Position numbers and translations under genes: made by a program. From Schumannella soli (GTDB taxonomy: Bacteria > Actinomycetota > Actinomycetes > Actinomycetales > Microbacteriaceae): a stretch of DNA of 64,000 nucleotides. The notes beneath the pieces are model-generated. The model had not been told where the DNA came from, did not search any database, and saw nothing but the letters and a program-made list of their open reading frames with translations. Shown here piece after piece: positions 48,920-57,292 of this stretch. The first letter of the stretch is position 1. Each line of letters begins with the position of its first letter. The stretch covers positions 62,160 through 126,159 of the forward strand of contig NZ_VHQG01000002.1 in the NCBI RefSeq assembly GCF_006517435.1, written 5' to 3'.

Positions 48920-48933
48920 TGACAGCGCTGTCA
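48920..48933. promoter_or_regulatory. LacI-family operator candidate
   Basis: TGACAGCGCTGTCA is a perfect 14-base palindrome with the central GCGC of LacI-family operators. It lies 42 bases upstream of the GH92 gene start, so sugar-responsive repression of that gene is likely. No LacI gene lies in the window. Confidence 0.75.
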
Positions 48934-48980
48934 CCCCCGAAAGGGGGACACGGTCCGTCCCCCGATGGAAGGGACGGACC
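48934..48980 (-). terminator. Two hairpins after the MurA-like gene
   Basis: On the minus strand, GGTCCGTCCC pairs with GGGACGGACC (48952-48961 with 48971-48980), followed by a CCCCC/GGGGG hairpin with a four-base loop (48934-48947). They lie nine bases after the stop of the MurA-like gene. Confidence 0.7.
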
Positions 48981-48988
48981 GGCCCGCC

Positions 48989-50593
48989 TCAGTCGCGGAA
49001 CGTCTCGATCGAGGCGCCGAGCGACACGAGGCGCTCCTGCAGCCCCTCGTAGCCGCGGGCGATGATGTCGACGTTGCGCAGCACGCTCTCCCCCTTCGCC
49101 GCGAGCATCGCGAGCAGGATCACGACCGCGGGGCGCAGCGCCGGCGGGCAGCTGACCTCGGCGCCGGAGAGGTGCGCCGGACCGCTGACGTCGAGACGGT
49201 GCGGGTCGCGCAGCGTCACGCTCGCACCCAGGCGGGTGAGGTCGAGCAGGTGGATCGCGCGCCCCTCGTAGACCCAGTCGTGCACGAGCGTCGTGCCTTC
49301 GGCCATCGCGGCGATGATCACGAAGAACGGCAGGTTGTCGATGTTGAGGCCCGGGAACGGCATCGCGTGGATCTTGTCGATCGGCGCGCGCAGCTGCGAG
49401 GGATGCACGGTGATGTCGACCAGGCGGGTGCGGCCGTTCGCGGCCGGGTACTCGTCGCTCACGTCGAAGACGAGACCCATCTCGGCGAGCGTGGCGAGCT
49501 CGATCTCGAGGAACTCGATCGGCGCGTGCGTGACGGTGAGGGTCGAGTCGGTGACGATGCCGGCCGTGAGCAGGCTCATCGCCTCCACCGGATCCTCGCT
49601 CGGCCAGTAGTCGACATCCGCGCGGATCTCGCTCTGGCCGGTGATGCGCAGGGTCGTCGTGCCGATCCCCTCGATGCGGATGCCGAGCAGCTCGAGGTAG
49701 AAGCAGAGGTCCTGCACCATGTAGTTGGGGCTCGCGTTGCGGATGACGGTCTCGCCCTCGTGCGCGGCGGCGGCGAGGATCGCGTTCTCGGTGACCGTGT
49801 CGCCGCGCTCGGTGAGCACGATCGAGCGGGTCGTGCGGCCGTCGCGGGCGACCTTCACGTCGTACCAGCCGGCCTGCGCATCCACGCCGACGCCGAAGGG
49901 GCGCAGCGCGATGAGGTGCGGTTCGACCGTGCGGGTGCCGAGGTCGCAGCCGCCGGCGTAGGGCAGGCGGAAGCTGTCGAAGCGGCCCGACAGCGGCCCG
50001 AGGAACATGAGCACGCTGCGAGTGCGGCGGGCGGCGTCGGCGTCGATCGCGTCGAGGCGCAGCTCGGCGGGGGTGATGATCTCGAGGGTCTCGCCGTCGG
50101 CGCTCCAGGTGACGCTCGCGCCGAGGCTGCGCAGCACGTCGATGATGCGGTCGACCTCGACGATGCGCGCGACCTTGTGCAGGCGGGTGACGCCGCGGTT
50201 GAGCAGCGAGGCGCAGAGCAGGGCGACGGCGCCGTTCTTGCTCGAATTGACGGCGATCGACCCGCTGAGCTTGCGGCCGCCCTGCACGCGCAGGTGCGAG
50301 CGCTGCGGGGCGCCGCCGATCGAGACGAGCTGCTGGTCGAGGGCGTTGCTGATGCGGGCGAGCAGCTCGAGGCTGAGGTTCTGGCCGCCTTGCTCGATGC
50401 GGTTGACGGCGCTCTGGCTGGTGCCGACGCGCTCGGCGAGCTGCGCCTGGGTGAGGCCCCGACCCTGGCGTGCGCCGCGGATGAGGGCGCCGACTTCGCG
50501 CAGGGGCGCGGACGGGGTGACGGCGATCGACCCGGTGGGGGTGGGATCAAGGGCGGGGGAGTCGGACGGGGTGAGCGTGGTGGTGTCGGTCAC
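48989..50593 (-). CDS. XRE helix-turn-helix fused to MurA-like enolpyruvyl transferase
   Basis: A 534-residue fusion. Residues 31-92 are an XRE/Cro-type helix-turn-helix (GLTQAQLAERVGTSQSAVNRIEQG). Residues about 100-534 are an EPSP synthase/MurA fold, the enzyme class that adds enolpyruvate to UDP-GlcNAc in peptidoglycan synthesis. K119-N120 (SSKNG), the fosfomycin-target loop with C216 (AGGCDLGTRTVEPH) and an Asp in PGLNIDNL are retained, but flanking sequence is divergent, so it may be a MurA paralogue. The GTG start follows TACGAT (50605-50600, minus strand) by six bases. Palindromes upstream suggest it may bind its own promoter. Confidence 0.88.
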   Translation of the reverse strand: MTDTTTLTPSDSPALDPTPTGSIAVTPSAPLREVGALIRGARQGRGLTQAQLAERVGTSQSAVNRIEQGGQNLSLELLARISNALDQQLVSIGGAPQRSHLRVQGGRKLSGSIAVNSSKNGAVALLCASLLNRGVTRLHKVARIVEVDRIIDVLRSLGASVTWSADGETLEIITPAELRLDAIDADAARRTRSVLMFLGPLSGRFDSFRLPYAGGCDLGTRTVEPHLIALRPFGVGVDAQAGWYDVKVARDGRTTRSIVLTERGDTVTENAILAAAAHEGETVIRNASPNYMVQDLCFYLELLGIRIEGIGTTTLRITGQSEIRADVDYWPSEDPVEAMSLLTAGIVTDSTLTVTHAPIEFLEIELATLAEMGLVFDVSDEYPAANGRTRLVDITVHPSQLRAPIDKIHAMPFPGLNIDNLPFFVIIAAMAEGTTLVHDWVYEGRAIHLLDLTRLGASVTLRDPHRLDVSGPAHLSGAEVSCPPALRPAVVILLAMLAAKGESVLRNVDIIARGYEGLQERLVSLGASIETFRD

Positions 50594-50599
50594 AGCGCG

Positions 50600-50682
50600 A
50601 TCGTAACTCGCATGTGAGATATCGACCGGCTCATCCGCGCGATCTCCGGGCCTGCACTCAGATTCTTGTCTCAGATATGAGA
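50600..50682. promoter_or_regulatory. Promoter and palindromes upstream of the HTH-MurA gene
   Basis: TACGAT at 50605-50600 (minus strand) is the -10. TGAGAT (50615-50620) lies between -10 and the -35 position, and the inverted repeat TCTCA-GATA-TGAGA lies at 50669-50682. CTCAGAT also occurs near 50657. The shared TGAGAT/ATCTCA words look like sites for one DNA-binding protein. Confidence 0.55.
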
Positions 50683-50722
50683 TTCGCGCCGGGGTCGGCG
50701 AACGGACCGGGCGGTGAGAGAC

Positions 50723-50851
50723 TCACCCTCCGATCGCATGCGCGACGGCGGTCGCGACGATCACGACGATGCCGAGCGCCAGCGGCACGAGCATCGCCTC
50801 GGGCGAGTTCTGCAGATCGGCGCGGCGCAGCTGCGCGAGGAAGCGGGTCAT
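50723..50851 (-). CDS. 42-residue single-helix membrane protein
   Basis: A very small frame, MTRFLAQLRRADLQNSPEAM followed by a hydrophobic helix and the end AHAIGG. Residues about 20-38 are a transmembrane segment. It begins one base after the stop of the lipoprotein gene, with GGAGAGGA upstream, so it is probably co-translated. Unknown function; too short for routine gene callers. Confidence 0.65.
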   Translation of the reverse strand: MTRFLAQLRRADLQNSPEAMLVPLALGIVVIVATAVAHAIGG

Positions 50852-50852
50852 G

Positions 50853-51431
50853 TCAGTCGTCCTCTCCGGACCCGGCGTCGAAGGATCCGCCGGCGGAGCT
50901 GCTCGGCGACGGCGAGCCCGACAGCTGGCTCACCGAGACGGCGCCGGCGGAGGGCTTGGTGCCCGGCTCGCGGGCGCTGTACCAGCCGATCCACTCGCCG
51001 TCCTGATCGACGACCTCGTAATCGCCGCAGCGGTGCACGCGGTCGGGCAGCCCGACCTTGCCGAAGCGCGTGTCGAAGGGCAGACCCTGACGCGGCATCT
51101 CGAGGCACCACGACGGCAGGTCGCCGCCCTTCGCCGCGATCACGGCGTTCGTCTCGTCGTCCGTGGCGACGTTGCGGATGTCGGTCGCCTTCGCGGGGAT
51201 CCACTCGGGCAGCTGCACCCCGACCCATCCCTTCTCCGCCTCGGCGTGATCGTCGAAGGACTCGCTGTGCACCTTGTGCACGCTGTCCATGACGGCCGAG
51301 CAGCCGGTCAGCAGCAGGGATGCGGCGGCCAGCGCGGCGGCACCGGTCACGAGGGCGGCGCGGCGGCGGATGCTGCCGCGGGCGCCGGCGCGGCGATCGG
51401 TGCGGGACGGGCGAGGGCTCTGCGGGGTCAT
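50853..51431 (-). CDS. Putative lipoprotein
   Basis: A 192-residue protein with a basic N-terminus, a hydrophobic core and the lipobox LLTGC (cysteine near 44), indicating lipid attachment at the outer face of the membrane. The mature part has no motif I recognise; three further cysteines and a Ser/Gly-rich tail are present. The ATG at 51431 is preferred to a longer frame because it begins right before the signal peptide. A weak -10 (TGTGAT) lies six bases upstream. Confidence 0.75.
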   Translation of the reverse strand: MTPQSPRPSRTDRRAGARGSIRRRAALVTGAAALAAASLLLTGCSAVMDSVHKVHSESFDDHAEAEKGWVGVQLPEWIPAKATDIRNVATDDETNAVIAAKGGDLPSWCLEMPRQGLPFDTRFGKVGLPDRVHRCGDYEVVDQDGEWIGWYSAREPGTKPSAGAVSVSQLSGSPSPSSSAGGSFDAGSGEDD

Positions 51432-51579
51432 GGGTCCATCACAGACGTCGCCCCGCGCGGGCACGTCGGCGCGGGGTCTGAACGGCGTCATCCGCTCGGC
51501 TGATCCCCGCTCATCCGCCGGTCCCATCGGGGCGGTCCGGAAAGGGCGGTCCAGTCGTCCCCGGGCGGCCCGCGCTGGG

Positions 51580-51607
51580 TTGAGGAGTCGGGCGCTGGCG
51601 GTAGACT
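51580..51607 (+). promoter_or_regulatory. Promoter of the glyA-folD unit
   Basis: TTGAGG (51580-51585), a 16-base spacer and TAGACT (51602-51607) form a promoter whose start site would fall at the 5' edge of the riboswitch, near 51613. Confidence 0.75.
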
Positions 51608-51611
51608 CGCG

Positions 51612-51706
51612 GCGTCGCGACTGGCGTTCGGATGGGCTCACCATCAGGGAGCGACTGACTCAAGGGATCTGCCGCTCAGGCGAGCAGGACGGCCGTACGC
51701 CTGGGC
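51612..51706 (+). ncRNA. ZTP riboswitch (pfl motif)
   Basis: The leader contains the conserved pfl-motif pieces in order: CGCGACTGGCG at the 5' side, CACCATCAGGGAGCGA, and after a variable stem GGCCGTACGCCTGGGC. These are the conserved strands of the ZTP aptamer, which binds the folate-stress signals ZMP/ZTP. Its usual targets are glyA, folD and purine genes, and glyA-folD follow directly. The promoter -10 lies five bases upstream, so the aptamer begins at the RNA 5' end. The expression platform is not obvious. Confidence 0.93.
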
Positions 51707-51740
51707 CGTGACCGACACCCCGTTTCAGTTGAGGAGCCCC

Positions 51741-53027
51741 GTGTCCGACACGTTCAACGCCCCCCTGTCCGACGTCGACCCCGAGGTCGCCCGCGCGCTC
51801 GAGCTGGAGCTCGACCGCCAGCGCACCACCCTCGAGATGATCGCGAGCGAGAACTTCGTTCCCCGCGCGGTGCTCGAGGCGCAGGGCTCGGTCCTGACCA
51901 ACAAGTACGCCGAGGGCTACCCCGGCCGCCGCTACTACGGCGGATGCGAGTTCGTCGACATCGTCGAGCAGCTCGCCATCGACCGCGCCAAGGCGCTGTT
52001 CGGCGCCGAGTTCGCCAACGTGCAGCCCCACTCGGGCGCCTCGGCCAACGTCGCGGTGCTGTCGGCGATCGCCCAGCCCGGCGACCGCATCCTCGGTCTC
52101 GAGCTGGCCCACGGCGGCCACCTGACTCACGGCATGAAGCTCAACTTCTCGGGCAAGCTCTACGAGGCGCACGCCTACGGCCTCGACCCCGAGACCGAGC
52201 GCATCGACATGGATGTGGTGCGCCAGCGCGCGCTCGAGGTGAAGCCGCAGGTCATCATCGCGGGCTGGTCGGCGTACAGCCGTCAGCTCGACTTCGCGGC
52301 GTTCCGGGCGATCGCCGACGAGGTCGGCGCGAAGCTCTGGGTCGACATGGCCCACTTCGCCGGCCTCGTCGCCGCCGGCCTGCACCCGTCGCCGGTGCCG
52401 CACGCGCACATCGTGTCGTCGACCGTGCACAAGACCATCGGCGGTCCCCGCTCGGGCTTCATCCTGACCAACGACGCCGACATCGCGAAGAAGATGAACT
52501 CGAACGTCTTCCCCGGACAGCAGGGCGGCCCGCTCATGCACGTGATCGCCGCGAAGGCGACCGCGTTCAAGCTCGCGGCGGAGCCCGAGTTCAAGGAACG
52601 CCAGGAGCGCACCGTGCGCGGCGCCGCGATCCTCGCCGAGCGCCTCACCCAGCCCGACGCGAAGGCGGCCGGCGTCGACGTGCTCACCGGCGGCACCGAC
52701 GTGCACCTCGTGCTCGTCGACCTGCGCACCTCGGAGTTCTCGGGCCAGGAGGCCGAGAACCGTCTGCACGAGGTCGGCATAACCGTGAACAAGAACTCGG
52801 TGCCGAACGACCCGCGCCCGCCGATGGTGACCTCGGGTGTGCGCATCGGCACTCCGGCGCTCGCGACCCGCGGCTTCGGCGACGCCGAATTCACCGAGGT
52901 GGCCGACATCATCGCCCTGGCTCTGCAGCAGGATGCCGACATCCCGGCCCTGCGCGCGCGTGTGACGGAGCTGGCGGGGAAGTTCCCGCTCTACCCGGGC
53001 CTCAGCTCGCCCACCACCTGGAGCTGA
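51741..53027 (+). CDS. glyA: Serine hydroxymethyltransferase
   Basis: GlyA converts serine and tetrahydrofolate to glycine and methylene-tetrahydrofolate, using pyridoxal phosphate. It is 428 residues. [31 protein letters not shown] (in part), [10 protein letters not shown] and the cofactor lysine region [13 protein letters not shown] are all clear. The GTG at 51741 is chosen because GAGGAG lies four bases upstream; a GTG at 51708 would start inside the riboswitch. It is controlled by the ZTP riboswitch and followed four bases later by folD. Confidence 0.96.
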   Translation: MSDTFNAPLSDVDPEVARALELELDRQRTTLEMIASENFVPRAVLEAQGSVLTNKYAEGYPGRRYYGGCEFVDIVEQLAIDRAKALFGAEFANVQPHSGASANVAVLSAIAQPGDRILGLELAHGGHLTHGMKLNFSGKLYEAHAYGLDPETERIDMDVVRQRALEVKPQVIIAGWSAYSRQLDFAAFRAIADEVGAKLWVDMAHFAGLVAAGLHPSPVPHAHIVSSTVHKTIGGPRSGFILTNDADIAKKMNSNVFPGQQGGPLMHVIAAKATAFKLAAEPEFKERQERTVRGAAILAERLTQPDAKAAGVDVLTGGTDVHLVLVDLRTSEFSGQEAENRLHEVGITVNKNSVPNDPRPPMVTSGVRIGTPALATRGFGDAEFTEVADIIALALQQDADIPALRARVTELAGKFPLYPGLSSPTTWS

Positions 53028-53031
53028 GCGC

Positions 53032-53919
53032 ATGACCGCGATCCGTCTGGATGGCGTCGCCACCGCCGCGGCGATCAAGGCCGAGCTGAAGCAGCGTGTC
53101 GACGTGCTGCGCGAGCGGGGAGTCGTGCCGGGTCTCGGCACCCTGCTCGTCGGCGCGGACGGCGCATCGGTCAGCTACGTCAGCGGCAAGCACCGCGACT
53201 CGGCCGAGATCGGCGTGGAGTCGATCCGCGTCGACCTGCCCGCCGACGCGACCGAGGCCGGGGTGCACGCCGAGATCCAGCGCCTCAACGCCGACCCCGC
53301 CGTGACCGGCTATCTGGTGCAGCTGCCGCTGCCGAAGGGCATGGACGAGCACGCGGCGATCACCGCGGTCGACCCGGCCAAGGATGTCGACGGGCTGCAC
53401 CCGGCGAACCTGGGCGAGCTGGTGCTCGGCGTCGAGGGCGAGCTCTCGACCCCGCTGCCCTGCACGCCGGCCGGCGTCGTCGAGCTGCTGCGCCGTTACG
53501 ACGTGCCGCTCTCGGGCAAGCACGTCGTCGTGATCGGCCGCGGTCTGACCGTCGGCCGCCCGCTCGGGCTGCTGCTGACCCGCAAGGGCATCGACGCGAC
53601 CGTCACGCTCACGCACTCGCGCACGGCCGACCTGGCCGCCGAGGTGCGTCGCGCGGATGTCGTGGTCGCCGCCGTCGGTCAGCCTCACCTCGTGAAGGCC
53701 GACTGGATCAAGCCGGGCGCCGCCGTGCTGGATGTCGGCGTCACCCGCGTCGGCGTCACCGAGTCGGGCAAGGCGAAGCTCGCGGGCGACATCGACCCGG
53801 GCGTCGCCGAGGTCGCCGGCTGGCTCTCGCCGAACCCGGGCGGCGTGGGTCCGATGACCCGCGCCATGCTGATGCAGAACGTGGTGCTGGCCGCCGAGCG
53901 CGCCGCCGGTCTGGCCTAG
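53032..53919 (+). CDS. folD: Methylenetetrahydrofolate dehydrogenase/cyclohydrolase
   Basis: FolD oxidises methylene-tetrahydrofolate and hydrolyses the product to 10-formyl-tetrahydrofolate, feeding purine and formyl-methionine synthesis. It is 295 residues. Signatures are [16 protein letters not shown] with the catalytic lysine, [32 protein letters not shown] and [16 protein letters not shown] for NADP binding. The gene is four bases from glyA and shares the riboswitch-controlled transcript. Confidence 0.96.
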   Translation: MTAIRLDGVATAAAIKAELKQRVDVLRERGVVPGLGTLLVGADGASVSYVSGKHRDSAEIGVESIRVDLPADATEAGVHAEIQRLNADPAVTGYLVQLPLPKGMDEHAAITAVDPAKDVDGLHPANLGELVLGVEGELSTPLPCTPAGVVELLRRYDVPLSGKHVVVIGRGLTVGRPLGLLLTRKGIDATVTLTHSRTADLAAEVRRADVVVAAVGQPHLVKADWIKPGAAVLDVGVTRVGVTESGKAKLAGDIDPGVAEVAGWLSPNPGGVGPMTRAMLMQNVVLAAERAAGLA

Positions 53920-53940
53920 CCGCCGAAGCCGAGAACCGTC

Positions 53941-54006
53941 GAGCGCGGGGTTCCGTTCCCAGCGCGGGGTGTCGTCGCCCCGCCGCGGGAACGGAACCCC
54001 GCGCTC
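53941..54006. terminator. Long perfect inverted repeat
   Basis: A 20-bp perfect inverted repeat (53941-53960 with 53987-54006, GAGCGCGGGGTTCCGTTCCC) encloses a 26-base loop with its own 6-bp stem (GCGGGG/CCCCGC). It lies between convergent folD and a lipoprotein gene. It could be a bidirectional terminator or a dispersed palindromic element. Confidence 0.75.
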
Positions 54007-54022
54007 GGCGCTATCATCTCCG

Positions 54023-54757
54023 TCAGACCGACGCGCCGAACGTGCAGCCATCCTGCGTGTCGGGCGTCGTCCACGTCGGTCCCAGGTCGGCGGGAGCGGC
54101 CGGGCCGAGGTCGACCGTGCACGACGCCACCGTGTACATGACCACGTCGTCGCTCTCGGCGTCGCGAGCCCCCACGAACCCCCAGCTGCCCGAGGCCCAT
54201 CCGCCCGCATCGGTCGGCTGCGCGGCGCCGGGGTATACCGTGACTCCGGTCGCCGTGCCCGGCATCGCGATCGAGCCGTCGGCGCAGTACGCCTGACCGT
54301 GGGTCCACGATCCGCCGAAGGCCGTCGGGGAGAGCGTTGCGGCGCCGGTGGTCTGGCCTCCGTGCAGAGCGACGGCATCGCGATGGGGATCCGGCGCCGT
54401 TCCGGAGACCACGCGAGAGGTCGCGGTGATGTGCACGTAGACGGGGTCCGCGGTCGCCGCGAGCTGGTCGCCGCACTCGGCAGTCGCGAGGAGCTTCGTG
54501 TCGGCGGCGGTCGCCGTGGTCGGTGACGTGGCGGTCTCGGTGAATTCGACGTGTGCGCCGTCCGGCGTCACGAGCACCGCGGTGATGCGGAAGAGCTCGT
54601 TCGGATCGGCGCTCGGCGAAGCGCTCCCGCTCGCGGAGGCGCTGCGGCTGGTCTTCGCGCTGTCGGACGGGGCCGCGGACGGGCTCGCGGCGCAGCCTGC
54701 GAGCAGGAGGAGAGAGAGGGCGGCACCGGTGATCAGCACCGGCCGAGAGATCGTCAT
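54023..54757 (-). CDS. Putative lipoprotein
   Basis: A 244-residue protein with a lipobox LLAGC after a short signal (cysteine near 22), then a Ser/Ala-rich linker (about 25-50). The mature domain is beta-rich, with cysteines in pairs that may form disulfides. Function unknown. The ATG at 54757 gives a normal lipoprotein signal; a longer frame to 54826 adds a charged stretch that would spoil it. Confidence 0.75.
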   Translation of the reverse strand: MTISRPVLITGAALSLLLLAGCAASPSAAPSDSAKTSRSASASGSASPSADPNELFRITAVLVTPDGAHVEFTETATSPTTATAADTKLLATAECGDQLAATADPVYVHITATSRVVSGTAPDPHRDAVALHGGQTTGAATLSPTAFGGSWTHGQAYCADGSIAMPGTATGVTVYPGAAQPTDAGGWASGSWGFVGARDAESDDVVMYTVASCTVDLGPAAPADLGPTWTTPDTQDGCTFGASV

Positions 54758-54845
54758 GTGGACATCGTCGCGCGGCCGGAATGATCGACGCGAGAGGCTC
54801 CGATCACGGTCGGATATCGACTGCATTCCGTGGGCGGAATGGATC

Positions 54846-56006
54846 TCAGCGGTCTCGCTGAGCTCCGATCGACGGGCGCACGACGAAGGTCGTCGGCGCC
54901 GTGAACGCGTGCTCGGCGAAGGCTCCGTCGATCGCGACCTGCAGCAGCGAGACCGACTCGAGCGGCACGAGCGCGATGGCGGATCCGCCGAAGCCGCCGC
55001 CCGTCATCCGCGCGCCCACCGCGCCGTTCGACTGGGCGACCTCGACGGCGAGGTCGAGCTCGGGCACCGAGATCTCGAAGTCGTCGCGCATGGATCGGTG
55101 CGAGGCGTCGAGCAGGTCGCCGATCGCGCGCGGTCCCGCCTCGCGCAGGGTGCGCACGGTGTCGAGAACGCGCTGGTTCTCGGTGACGATGTGCCGCACC
55201 CGGCGGAAGGTCTCGTCGTCGAGGGTCTGCTGGGCGCGGGGGAGATCATCCTCGTCGAGCTCCCGCAGCGAGCCGACCCCCAGCTCGCGGGCGCCCTTCT
55301 CGCACGAGGCGCGGCGCTCGCGGTAGCCGCCGGAGGCGTGCTCGTGCTCGACGTGGGTGTCGATGACGACGATCGCGAGGCCCGCCTCGGCGAAGCCCAG
55401 CCGGATGACCTCGGCGTCGAGACTGCGGCAGTCGAGGAACACGCCGGAGTCGGTCTGGCCCAGCAGGGACGCCGACTGGTCCATGATCCCGGTCGGGGCG
55501 CCGACGGCGTCGTTCTCGGCCTTCTGGCCGACCTTCGCGAGCGTCTCGAGGTCGAGGCCGAGCTGCCACACGTCGTTGAGGGCGACGGCGACGGCCGACT
55601 CGATCGCCGCCGACGACGAGAGGCCCGCGCCGACCGGCACATCCGACTCGATGAAGATGTCGACGCCGGGCACGGCCGCGAGGTCGGCGCCGAACTCGCC
55701 GAGCGCCCAGGCGACGCCGAGCGGGTAGGCCGACCAGCCGCTGAGCGCGTCCGGAGCGAGGTCGTCGAGGTCGTGCTCGGCGAGCTCTTCGCTGAAGGCG
55801 GAGGCGATGCGCAGCTTGCGGTCGTCGCGCACGCCGAGAGCGATCACGGTGCGGCGGTCGATCGCGAAGGGGAAGACGAAGCCCTCGTTGTAGTCGGTGT
55901 GCTCGCCGATCAGGTTCACGCGGCCCGGCGCCGACCAGATGCCGTCGGGCTCGCGGCCCGTGAAGGCGAAGAAGGCGTCGGCGACGTCGTCGCGGATGTC
56001 GGTCAT
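54846..56006 (-). CDS. galK: Galactokinase
   Basis: Galactokinase of the GHMP family, 386 residues; it makes galactose-1-phosphate in the Leloir pathway. The galactokinase signature APGRVNLIGEHTDYNEGFVFP (in part) is at about 25-45. The ATP-binding DVPVGAGLSSSAAIE is at about 125-139, and MTGGGFGGSAIAL near the C-terminus. It lies 57 bases after galT in the same direction, so the two form one unit. Confidence 0.95.
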   Translation of the reverse strand: MTDIRDDVADAFFAFTGREPDGIWSAPGRVNLIGEHTDYNEGFVFPFAIDRRTVIALGVRDDRKLRIASAFSEELAEHDLDDLAPDALSGWSAYPLGVAWALGEFGADLAAVPGVDIFIESDVPVGAGLSSSAAIESAVAVALNDVWQLGLDLETLAKVGQKAENDAVGAPTGIMDQSASLLGQTDSGVFLDCRSLDAEVIRLGFAEAGLAIVVIDTHVEHEHASGGYRERRASCEKGARELGVGSLRELDEDDLPRAQQTLDDETFRRVRHIVTENQRVLDTVRTLREAGPRAIGDLLDASHRSMRDDFEISVPELDLAVEVAQSNGAVGARMTGGGFGGSAIALVPLESVSLLQVAIDGAFAEHAFTAPTTFVVRPSIGAQRDR

Positions 56007-56063
56007 GCGGTGGTCTCGCGTTTCGAACGGGTGCGTGAAGCAGGGATGAGGCGGGAGAGGCGG

Positions 56064-57209
56064 TCAGACGCCGGCGGGGATCGCCGCGCGGATGGTCTCG
56101 GCGGCGGCCTCGGGGCGGATGTCGCCGATCCAGGCTCCCATAGCGGCTTCCGATCCCGCCGTGTACTTGAGCTTGTCGCGGCCGCGTCGCGGCGAGGTCA
56201 GCTGCAGGTGCAGGCGGGCGGAGTCGCGAGCGACATTCACCGGCGCCTGGTGCCAGGCGGCGATGTAGGGCGTCGGGTCGCCGTAGATCGCGTCGAGGCC
56301 GCGCAGCAGGCGCAGGTAGACGTGCGCGAGCTCGTCACGCTCGGCCGAGCTCGTCGCGGCGAAGTCGGGCACGTGCCGGTGCGGCAGGAGGTGGACCTCG
56401 AGGGGCCAGCGGGCGGCGAAGGGCACGAAGGCGGTCCAGTGCTCGCCCGTCAGCAGCACCCGGGAAGACTCGCGTTCGCTGTCGAGGATGCGGTCGAACA
56501 TGTCCGGTCCGAGCTGCTCGAGCGAGGCGAGCAGGCGCTGCGTGCGCGGGGTGATGTAGGGGTAGGAGTAGATCTGCCCGTGCGGATGGGGGAGCGTCAC
56601 GCCGATCGCGGCGCCGCGGTTCTCGAAGGGGAACACCTGCTCGACGCCGGGCAGCGCCGAGAGCGCGGCGGTGCGGTGCGCCCACGCCTCGATCACCGTG
56701 CGCGCGCGGCTCGGCGTCTGGGTTCCGAACGAGCCCTCGGCCTCGGGGCTGAAGCACACGACCTCGCAGCGGCCGACCGAGGTGCGGGTGCGGCCGTAGT
56801 CGAGCGTCGCCAGATCGGCGAGGCCCTCGGGCGCGTCGGCGGCGACCGGCGCATCGACCGGGTCGGTCGAGTCGCCGGCGAGTGCGGGTCCGAATGAGGG
56901 GGAGCGGTTCTCGAACACGGCGACGTCGTAGAGGTCGGGGATCTCGCTGGGGTTGTCGTCGCTCTGCGGCGCGAGCGGGTCGAGCGCCGCACTCGGGTTG
57001 ACGACACGATTCTGCCGGGCCGCCGCGATCGACACCCACTCGCCGGTCAGCACGTCGAGGCGCATGGTGGCCGTCTCGGGGCGCGGATCGATCGTGCGGG
57101 TGTCGAGGCGGCGTTCGGACCCGAGGGTCGTGTCGGCGTCGTCGAAGTAGATGAGCTCGCGGCCGTCGGCGAGGCGCGTGGGGTGGATGGCGATACCGGC
57201 AGCGGTCAC
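56064..57209 (-). CDS. galT: Galactose-1-phosphate uridylyltransferase
   Basis: GalT exchanges galactose-1-phosphate and UDP-glucose. It is 381 residues. The active-site histidine block PHPHGQIYSYPYITP (HPHGQ) and the later VHLLPHRHVPDF zinc-binding block are clear. The GTG at 57209 follows TATCGT (57221-57216, minus strand) by six bases, a leaderless start. It is the first gene of the galT-galK unit and divergent from a DeoR regulator. Confidence 0.94.
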   Translation of the reverse strand: MTAAGIAIHPTRLADGRELIYFDDADTTLGSERRLDTRTIDPRPETATMRLDVLTGEWVSIAAARQNRVVNPSAALDPLAPQSDDNPSEIPDLYDVAVFENRSPSFGPALAGDSTDPVDAPVAADAPEGLADLATLDYGRTRTSVGRCEVVCFSPEAEGSFGTQTPSRARTVIEAWAHRTAALSALPGVEQVFPFENRGAAIGVTLPHPHGQIYSYPYITPRTQRLLASLEQLGPDMFDRILDSERESSRVLLTGEHWTAFVPFAARWPLEVHLLPHRHVPDFAATSSAERDELAHVYLRLLRGLDAIYGDPTPYIAAWHQAPVNVARDSARLHLQLTSPRRGRDKLKYTAGSEAAMGAWIGDIRPEAAAETIRAAIPAGV

Positions 57210-57215
57210 CGTATT

Positions 57216-57259
57216 ACGATATCGAAAGCACGACTTTCATTTTCGACAGGTATCGAAAG
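57216..57259. promoter_or_regulatory. DeoR-type operator cluster between galT and its regulator
   Basis: ATCGAAAG occurs at 57221-57228 and again at 57252-57259, 31 bases apart, with CTTTCA and TTTTCGA (the same words on the other strand) between them. The galT -10 TATCGT overlaps the first copy. Repeated GAAAG words are typical DeoR-family sites. Confidence 0.65.
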
Positions 57260-57292
57260 CGTCGGACTCCGACCGGCGACGAGAGGACGATC

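Noticed and set aside
51708-51740. Upstream GTG start for glyA
   Set aside because: It lies at the edge of the ZTP aptamer and lacks a ribosome-binding site; GTG 51741 has GAGGAG.
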